Of a stretch of 64,000 bases of DNA, positions 56,900 to 64,000 are shown in pieces. Position 1 is the stretch's first letter; each line of letters starts with the position of its first letter. The position numbers and the translations under genes are program-made. This DNA is from Nelumbo lutea. Taxonomy: Eukaryota; Streptophyta; Magnoliopsida; Proteales; Nelumbonaceae. Location: NCBI GenBank assembly GCA_022828595.1, contig JAKGHH010000007.1, forward strand, positions 41,711,973 to 41,775,972, in the 5' to 3' direction. The notes under the pieces are model-generated. The model was given only the letters and a program-made list of their open reading frames with translations, had not been told where the DNA came from and made no database searches.

Positions 56900-57466
56900 A
56901 TCAATCATAGATTAACAATTATAGCTACGAATAGTAAAAAACTATATCTATATATTCATGTTCTTTTGCTACAAAGTAATTAAATTGTAGCTATATGTTT
57001 TCATTTTTTAGTTATGGACAACCTAAATCCATAGCTATAGATTTATATTTTTTTGTTATAGACAACCTAAATCCATAGCTATAGATTTATATTTTTTTAA
57101 TTATAGTTAACTTAAATTGTAGCTACAGATTCATATTTTTAGCTAAAAACATCTCAAAACCATAACTATATATCTAAATTTTGTAGCTACGGACATCTCA
57201 AAACTATAGCTATAAAGTGACATATAGCTATAGTTGTGAAAAAAACATAGCTATAAAGTTAATTTTTTAGGTACAAATAACTTAAAAAGCATAGCTAAAA
57301 ATGCACATGTAATTATTAATTTAGGCTTTATGCATAGGCATAGGCATGAACTGCAGCTATAGTCTAGTTTTAATTACGAATTTTAGCATCTTTAGTTATT
57401 TCCTATAGCCACCGCAACAACAACTACTATTATTTAACCGTGGATAGTGTCCATTTTCTTGTAGTG
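56900..57466. mobile_element. CACTA transposon terminus with subterminal repeats
   Basis: The right end reads, in reverse complement, CACTACAAGAAAATGG (57451-57466), the standard plant CACTA (En/Spm) terminal inverted repeat. To its left, units of 50-57 bp built on atagctatagatttatattt + gttatagacaacctaaatcc recur at least six times, as expected for subterminal transposase-binding repeats. The opposite terminus and a transposase were not found, so the element is truncated or its other end is not recognisable. Confidence 0.7.
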
Positions 57467-57510
57467 ATTTATCAATTGATAGCATGGAGAAATGAAGCCC
57501 ACAAGGACCA

Positions 57511-58066
57511 AATATAACTTCTAAAGTCTAGTTGCTTTCTATACTTCTAACAAAGCAATAAGATAACATATTTTACATATTCAACTAATAAAAATAATTT
57601 TATTACAACTTTAATTTCATCTTTAATGGTTGCTAAAATATCAATATTTGTATATTTGGTTTATATCTAATTGTAAGATTTCAATTATTACTTTCCACCT
57701 TATTTAATTCCCTCTCATTAAATCTTATACTTATGTATTAATTCCCTCTCATTAAATCTTATATTTATGTATTAAATCCCTCTCATTAAATATAACTTCT
57801 AAAGTCCAGCTGCTTTCTACACTTCTAACAGAGCAATATGATAACATATTTTACATATTCAACTAATAAAAATCATTTGATTACAACTTTAATTTCATCT
57901 TTAATGGTTACTAAAATATCAATATTTGTATATTTTGTCTATCTCTAATTGTAGGTGTTGAAAAGGTAATTTCAATTATTACTTTCCACCTCATTTAATC
58001 CCCTTTCATTAAATCTTATACTTATGTATAACTCCCATTTTCTCTTATTAAATCCTATACTTAAGT
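57511..58066. repeat. 278-bp tandem duplication
   Basis: aatataacttctaaagtc at 57511 recurs at 57789 and the following ~270 bp align, over 90% alike by eye. Within the first copy a 38-bp unit (ttaattccctctcattaaat...) is itself repeated almost three times (57705-57788). Confidence 0.9.
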
Positions 58067-58957
58067 TATTTTTCATTAATAAATACTACTGATTAGATGC
58101 ATGCCAATAATTTTAATAATATAAACCTGTATATTTTAAAACTAACTAAGAAAACCATTTATTTTTAATACAATATTCAATTTTGAATTTAGTCCCTATT
58201 TAATTGTAAGGTTTAAATTGTAAATTGAACTACTACTTTTCATCTCATTTAATTCGCTCTATTTAAATATTACATTCATTTGATAAATGAACGGAAGAAG
58301 GATTACACCAAAAAAATAAAACATTACAAAAAAAAAAACAAGTTTGATCAAATATGTAGGCCTATCAATGATACTTGAAACTATACAATTTGATCCAATT
58401 ATCACATATATTAAATGATGTATTTATGTAATTAGATTTGGATTTTGCAATCTATATCTAATTAATAATAAAAATTAAAAAAATACAACATTTATAATTT
58501 TTTTTGATACATTAGTACTATCATTATCATCATGTTGAATTCTCACGTATAAAGGTACATTACGCTTGCTAGTACATGTAAAAAGTTGAAAAAGAAACAA
58601 TACTCGAAACTGGGATAGGTGTGAACGCCTATCCAATACATATCAGATTTTAAGGGTGAGCAAATTGGTAGGTTCTACTGGAAATTAAATGAATCAACCC
58701 TACCCAATCTATTACTTCTTGGAACTGACCCCCACTCAAGTCAATTCCAAGGTCTAGGGGTTTACCTACCCAAACTAACTCGATGAATTGGCCTTGGTTG
58801 ACCTTGGTGGAATCGAACTTGACTTTAAATAAACCCCAACATATCTTTAAGGATTTGAAGATTTGAGTCGAAGCAGTCATGGTTACAAAAGCCATAGTTT
58901 CACTTGACAATCGAATTAGTTAAGTGATTTCATCATTTGTTTTCATTTTAATATTTG
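58067..58957. other. AT-rich intergenic DNA
   Basis: No supported gene. A short hairpin (GGATAGG, loop, CCTATCC) occurs at 58612-58633. The minus-strand open stretch 58650-58910 has no recognised domain. Confidence 0.5.
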
Positions 58958-59464
58958 TGGGTGTCCATGAAAAACCGAAAAATCGAGAAAACCAAACCAC
59001 AAAATGTGGTTAACCAAACCGATCGGTTTAGTTTTGGTTCGAGATTTTTGAAAAACTGAAAGACCAATTAGATTTTTGTTTAACCTACAAAAACAACCGA
59101 CGATTAACCGAACCGATTGGTATATATATTTTTATGTATATTTTATATATATTTTTAATATATGCCATATTTTCTATGTATAATATATAAATATATAGTT
59201 ATATTATATTTATAATGATCTATTTATAAATATATTATATATCATTTATTATTTATAATATAATATTATATATTTGTATAATATATATTATAAATATAAA
59301 AAATTGAAAAACCGAAGAACCGAACCGGTCAAAAATCAAAATCGGTGGACTGGTTAACCGGTGGTATTGGTTCGGTTTCGGTTTGGAAAATTCAAAAAAT
59401 CGGTACCACCGATTCGATATACAAAAAAGTGTCATGGTTCGGTTAACCGAACTGTGGATACCCA
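58958..59464. mobile_element. MITE with TGGGTGTCCA ends
   Basis: Ends TGGGTGTCCA and TGGATACCCA are inverted repeats with one mismatch. The inner arms (aaaccgaaaaatcg, gttaaccaaaccgatcggttt against ggttcggttaaccgaac) also pair. TA-rich centre. 507 bp, noncoding. No matching 8-bp flanks, so superfamily not proved. Confidence 0.65.
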
Positions 59465-60250
59465 TAGAAGATTTGGGTGGGATGGGAATGTGTAAAAATT
59501 TACTCTTCCGTTGTTTGGTTTTATATATGGGAAAACAATGAGAAAAGTACTATGGCGAGATGAAAGGGAAGACGATGAATAGTGGGTGCTCTGTTTCACC
59601 AAGAGGAAGACAAATAGTAGTTTGCTAATGAAAGAAGGGGAGGTAACAGAAAGACGAAAGGCATTGGTTCTGGGATCTAACGGGAGTGGCTGAGAGAAGA
59701 TGATGAACAGTAGTTCGTTGGGAGTAGCAAAAAGATGGAAGACGAACATTAGTTCGCTGGCGGAAGAAAGGGGAGGTAGCAGAAGGATGGAAGGCACTAG
59801 TTCTGGATTCAAATGGGAGGTGGTAAAGAAACAAAAGGTGAAAGAAGAAAAACGAGAAGAAGAGAGGAGAGAGGGAGGAAGGGAGTAGTTGAGAGGGGGT
59901 GCTGCCACCACTGCTTTGTTTTTAGGTTCGAACGGGGAAGAGGAGGTAGCAGCAGATCGCCGATGGTAACGGGGAAAGCATTGGTTCTCTCCCTCCTCTG
60001 TTCGTCATTGCTAGTTCTCTACAATGGTTTCTCAAAATTTTCCATCAGGGTCACACAGATGCAACCTCCAAATCTGTGAATTTGGGATCTAACATCCTAA
60101 ATTTTCCTCATCTCATCCCTCTATTTTCCTCAAAATAAATAAGATAAAAATGAATATTTTTAGAATATTCTCTTTTTCTCGTCATACCCCACAAACCAAA
60201 AAGAGCCTAGAGAGAAAAAGTAAAAGGAAAAACAGATTTCACAGCCACTT
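59465..60250. other. Repeat-bearing region upstream of PAT1
   Basis: Purine-rich on the plus strand. The block agtttgctaatgaaagaagg (59618) recurs diverged as agttcgctggcggaagaaag (59753), about 135 bp apart, with aggcattggttctgg/aggcactagttctgg following; a weaker third version lies near 59930. The long minus-strand open stretch over it is a product of this composition and is not called as a gene. Confidence 0.5.
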
Positions 60251-60814
60251 AAAACCACCCTTCAATGGATAGGTTATAGAATCTGGCATGAAACCGAACC
60301 GAACCCACTCATGCCGACCCTATCACACAAGAGCGCCGTACACATCACAGAAGCTTTAAGAAGTAAATTAAGATTCCATAAAAATGAGAAACTATAAGCA
60401 CCATAAACATTTTCCGGTGAAAAATAATAAAAATAAGTAAGCAGCCATAAAACAAAACTAGCCCGCATCACCGCTTCTCTATCCTTCGCTGGCTGCTGCA
60501 TGATTGTGTCAAAGCTTGTAATAACTTCAACCGTTATCTTTCGTTTGGGGTTCTTTTTCTTCTCCCTCAGTTTCGGGGGGAAAACCCTCGTTTTCTATTT
60601 AATAGCGAGGACTCCTCCCATGAATTTTCGTCCCCGTTTACTGCACAGATCTTCGTCGCTGCTTCAAGTGGTAGGAGATAACCCTAGAAATTTTAATTTC
60701 AAGGGTTTCTCCTTCGCGTTCTTTTGTTTCTTTTTGGTGATTATGGTGTAGTTTTGCTTTTTTTTTTTTTTTTTCTTCCGGGTTTCTAGAGAGTTTAGTA
60801 CAACTGCAGTAGTA
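60251..60814 (+). promoter_or_regulatory. PAT1: PAT1 promoter and 5' UTR
   Basis: A variant TATA, TATTTAATA (60596-60604), lies ~220 bp before the start codon. Downstream, an 18-T run (60757-60774) followed by cttccgggtttctag (60775-60789) looks like a polypyrimidine tract and 3' splice site, so the 5' UTR may contain an intron. If unspliced, an upstream reading frame of 43 codons (60620-60751) could reduce translation. Transcription start not determinable. Confidence 0.4.
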
Positions 60815-63274
60815 ATGGATGGATTTGATGATGAGGGTGGCATTCAAAAGATCCCCAACCAGAAGGATTTCAAGGGATTGGCAGAGAGTTCATCAGGTCA
60901 GTTTTTTTTTCTTCTTTTAGTTTGATCTTTGCTCTGAAGCTTGAATATCTGCTTTGTTTATTGTTTTCGAGGTTCTGATATGCTTTCCAGATCTTGGTTT
61001 CAGTTCATGTGTGCTTTCTTTTTCAAATTTCTCTTTTTTCCTGTTTTTCATCGTCTTACTGTTTGATCGGGTGTGATTATCGTGTTTACTGTTGTGATTC
61101 ATATGGAGCTAGATTGTTGGACGATTTTGTGGTTTTTTAAAAGCTTATAAAATGTTATTGTTTTTTGTTGCAATTAAGTAGCGAACAAACCTTGTATATG
61201 GTTTTAACAGTTATGTACAACAATCGAGAGTTAGGGTTTCATGAGTTTTAATGCGTTTTTTTAGATGGTTTTCTGCTTCTAATTTTAAAGTTTGAGAACG
61301 TCAAATTCTATTGTTCTCGAATGAATCATCTACAGTCTGTTGCACAAACTTTATTGCGTTTCAGTTGTTAGATACGGGAAAGGGTTCTCCATTAGACGTT
61401 TTAATATTTTGAGGTGCCGTGCAGAAACCGCCTATTTGATGTTCCTGGTTCTCGAATTTGATTTCTTTAGTTGTTATTTGACTCGTTGTTCTTTGTTGAG
61501 TGGTCTTAAAATTACTGCTGATTTTAGATGGAAGGACTTGTTATTGATACAATTTTCTCTTTTCATTTTTCATTTGCCCTTGTTGCATGATTGCTTTAAG
61601 TTGTAAGTTGCTTCTCGGCTTTAAAGATGGGGCATGTGAAACATTAAGCATGTTGTCTCTAATCTACATTCTGACTTTCTTATTCCCCCTCCATGCAGAA
61701 GATGCACGCTTTGATGCATCACAATATGCTTTCTTTGGTAAGGATGTTATGGAGGAGGTTGAACTGGGTGGATTAGAAGATGAGGATGATGATGTCCCAT
61801 TAATTGGGTTTGATGGTGATGAGTATGCGCTGTCTGATAGAGAAGAGGTTACATTTTTTTTTTCTTTTCCTCTTAGTTGATTATCCTTAGAAATATCCTT
61901 GTTTTGTTCATTTGATAGGCATATTCTGGATTTGTTCTTAATATTTATATCAAGTTTGCCAATATTCCTTTTTAATATTGTTATGATATTATAATCTATC
62001 TTAGCACAACTGGTCCTACGCTATTAATGATCAAATAAAAGATGTGTGATACAAAAGATTTAGTCTTTTTGTTCATGTTAAGCGAATTATTTTAAATTTA
62101 GTTGTTTATTTCTTTATTGATGGCATATCAATTTTGAGTATAATTTACCTTAGTGGTATTGTGAGCTTATTTTCTATCGAGTATTGCTCTAGTTTCTTGA
62201 ATGGTTTATAATTTAATTCGTTTGGTAACTAAAGTTGTTGATTGCTTTCAAGTGATTTAGATTGACTGTTTTATATGCAAAGAAAATGATTTATCTGAGA
62301 AGTCACTCTGCTCCGGATGTCAGCTTGGATCTGCTGCTCCCAACAAGCCACTACAGATGCACATTGGGAACATCTCTCCATGAATGACAGGGGTGATGTT
62401 CTTGATGTGTGGGCTCTAAAGGCTTGTTGTGAGCACTGTTGGGACCATTTGTTGGGAGAAGATCCATACTCTATGAATGTTGGGGGTGGCATGAACTATT
62501 TGTCTTTTGGGGGGTGTTGGGTAAATTCAACAAGGGACTGATAAGGATTGTATGGTTAGGTATTATATGCAACTTCTTGCCTATTATTAGAAACTTGTAA
62601 TATCTATAGAAGGTTGTTGAAGATGTAGGGCAAATTTACATTTTAAGTAGGAGCAAAATCAAATAATCAGCTAGTTTGTTTCTGTTCAAGATAATCAAAC
62701 ATACCACTATGTCTTCTGATATCTGTAACTGTGTAACATTCAGGGGTTCACCTGTCCTATTGTGAAAGATTTGAAGTTAGCTACCAATTTGATGGAATAG
62801 GAGTTACAGTTGGTATTCTATTTTGTCATGGATTCCATGAAATTGAATTAACTTTCTTTTGTCGGGAATTTCAAAATCCTCAAGAAACACGGGATCAGAG
62901 GATTAAAATCCAATAAGTTTCAAATCTTCCTATTGAAGAGCAGAATCAGTAGCTTGTGGAATTGGTGTGAACCAATTCCATTTATGTTCCTCAATTTCAT
63001 TGATCCAAACATTACCTTGAATAGCATTCCATGGTTTTTTCCTTGGCTTCTGGTGGTATATCTTTTTGATCAGAAAATCTCAAGCTAGTTTTTATTGTTT
63101 GTCTGTGTGTGGGCATGCACAACCCCTCTTTCACCCCCAAGCCTAGGTATGCATGTTTTATTTTTCTTGAAAATTAAGAATTACATTTGAACAATGATTT
63201 TTGTTTTGCAGTTGCAGGGTGAAGGTGTAGGATCACTATCTGATATTGATGATCTTGCAAGCACTTTTTCAAAG
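60815..63274 (+). CDS. PAT1: PAT1 homologue, mRNA-decapping activator, N-terminal 98 codons
   Basis: Three coding exons join in frame: 60815-60896 (82 nt, starts MDGFDDEGGIQKIP), 61699-61847 (149 nt, RFDASQYAFFGKDVMEEVEL then an acidic EDEDDD stretch) and 63212-63274 (63 nt, GSLSDIDDLASTFSK). All junctions have GT donors (gtcagt, gttaca, gttagt) and AG acceptors. The FDASQYAFFG and LSDIDDLASTFSK phrases identify the N-terminus of plant PAT1 proteins. Family members are about 800 residues, so the proline-rich middle and the Pat1-C domain lie beyond the window. Known of the family: PAT1 links a DDX6-type helicase, the decapping enzyme and the LSM1-7 ring in P-bodies to promote decapping of deadenylated mRNA. 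The first ATG is chosen because it opens the only frame joining the conserved exons. No disabling change is seen. Confidence 0.88.
60897..61698 (+). other. PAT1: PAT1 intron 1
   Basis: 802 bp, GT (gtcagttttt) to AG (ccatgcag), phase 1, T-rich as usual for plant introns. Nothing else recognised inside. Confidence 0.8.
61848..63211 (+). other. PAT1: PAT1 intron 2
   Basis: 1364 bp, phase 0. Ends tttgttttgcag, with a second AG six bases on (63217). Inside, 62290-62540 is less T-rich and open on both strands, but shows no domain; it may be a small unrecognised insertion. Confidence 0.75.
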
Positions 63275-64000
63275 GTTAGTTTTTTTACCTCTGCCAAGAA
63301 CACAATATTAAACATCATTGGCATGAGTGAACAGTGCATTGCATTTGTTATTCATCTGTTATAGTATTAAAGGTTTAATTTATTCCTTTTTTAGAGGGAT
63401 CTATGATCTTTAACACATAGGAATTATAAGTGTATTCTTCTTTGATCAGAGGACCATACTTAATCATCATCATTGTTATTGTAGTTGTCATCATCATCCA
63501 AGAGATGTTCCATGTAGCCAACCATATATAGTTGTAACAAGGCTTTGGTGTTGATGATAATGATAAAGTGTATTCTCCTCTTCAAAGATTCTTGGAATGC
63601 TGAATGCCATGTGATGTTTGGGTGCTGATGTTGATAAAATATGATATTTCTGCTTCTTTTTCCGGTAATTTCTTGGGAGATAATCTTTGTATTACCAACA
63701 ATTAATGCAATTACAGGCTTCCCATGGAGAGGCAAGAGCTGTGTCCTCTCCTAATAGCATGAAGAAAGACAAGAAAACAGAAAGCAGAAAACAGGAAACA
63801 GGAAACAAATTCAATCTACAATTGAGCCCAATATAAACTTTCCCTGTTTACCCCTTGCTTTGCAAGGACATCAGCCATAGAGTTTGCAGATCTCCCCACC
63901 CATTGTATTCTCACTGTCAAGCTCCTTGTCAGGCAGTTGGATTTTTTAATTTCATTCTTGGCCAACAATTACAAAATTGTAATATAAGCTTTACATCGTT
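63275..64000 (+). other. PAT1: PAT1 intron 3 (runs past the window)
   Basis: Opens with gttagtttttt. The next conserved PAT1 exon is not found before 64000. The last ~280 bp hold an antisense LINE end. Confidence 0.7.
63816..64000 (-). mobile_element. LINE 3' end (RNase H C-terminus) in PAT1 intron 3
   Basis: The minus strand encodes LTVRIQWVGRSANSMADVLA then KQG, ending in a TAG at 63816-63818. The V-R-x-x-G-R-x-A-N-x-x-A-D-x-L-A-K-x-G phrase is the C-terminal end of the RNase H domain found in plant LINEs. The frame is open to the window edge. The 3' untranslated tail probably reaches about 63715; no clear poly(A) was found there. Confidence 0.75.

Larger units (their letters stand above)
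53501..56900. other. AT-rich intergenic DNA
   Basis: No supported gene. 55440-56220 is over 85% A/T. Short open stretches (for example 53609-53953, 56223-56510 minus) have no recognised domain. Part of it may be the interior of the CACTA element whose end lies at 57466. Confidence 0.5.

Noticed and set aside
59432..59911. 159-codon open stretch on the minus strand, serine/proline/phenylalanine-rich
   Set aside because: It covers an internally repeated purine-rich region and runs into the terminal arm of a MITE. Composition alone explains the open frame; no domain or start context supports it.
63720..63815. Candidate fourth PAT1 exon after the acceptor-like attacag at 63716
   Set aside because: The translation does not resemble the PAT1 region expected after ASTFSK, and the sequence adjoins a LINE 3' end on the other strand.

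Overview
The window is plant nuclear DNA (an angiosperm; the species cannot be told from the sequence). About 55 kb is nested, decayed transposable elements. The first part of one host gene lies at the right edge. No prokaryotic, organellar or CRISPR-like content was seen. Divergences quoted are hand estimates on short stretches.

1-22 kb is dominated by one Ty1/copia family (TNT1-94-like Pol) with ~1.9-kb LTRs. A solo LTR (1385-3289, 5-bp target duplication GCAAC) sits in an older GC-rich Ty3/gypsy LTR. Copia element 1 (3989-13355, minus strand) has both LTRs, a primer site for initiator tRNA-Met, a polypurine tract and a frameshifted gag-pol. Copia element 2 (13356-21728, minus strand) has a truncated left LTR, a broken pol and a full right LTR. 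Both copies carry the same two defects: a stop in the Gag zinc knuckle and D to N in the first integrase motif.

21.7-32.9 kb holds gypsy RNase H debris broken by a palindromic repeat, a 680-bp imperfect palindrome, a ~45-bp minisatellite, a gypsy LTR on the minus strand, a possible plant-mobile-domain remnant and a decayed plus-strand gypsy pol (element C). It ends in the left LTR of another gypsy copy (element E), which carries its own minisatellite.

32.9-45.8 kb is element E on the minus strand. It is related to C in gag, protease and RT. It is interrupted by a hAT-type MITE in its protease region and by a complete 6.3-kb Athila-like element (element D, 38103-44442) in its gag. D has 1.5-kb LTRs, a perfect 5-bp target duplication (ACATG), a tRNA-Asp-type primer site, a polypurine tract, gag and protease, but no reverse transcriptase or integrase. 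It is a TR-GAG-like non-autonomous element and the most interesting object here.

45.8-60 kb holds RNase H and gag fragments of plus-strand gypsy elements, diverged tandem repeats, another GC-rich gypsy LTR (about 51.4-52.2 kb), AT-rich DNA, one terminus of a CACTA transposon (57466) with subterminal repeats, a 278-bp tandem duplication and a third MITE (58958-59464).

60.2-64.0 kb contains the promoter, 5' UTR and first three coding exons (98 codons) of a PAT1 homologue, the mRNA-decapping activator, on the plus strand. The gene runs off the window. Its third intron holds the 3' end of an antisense LINE.
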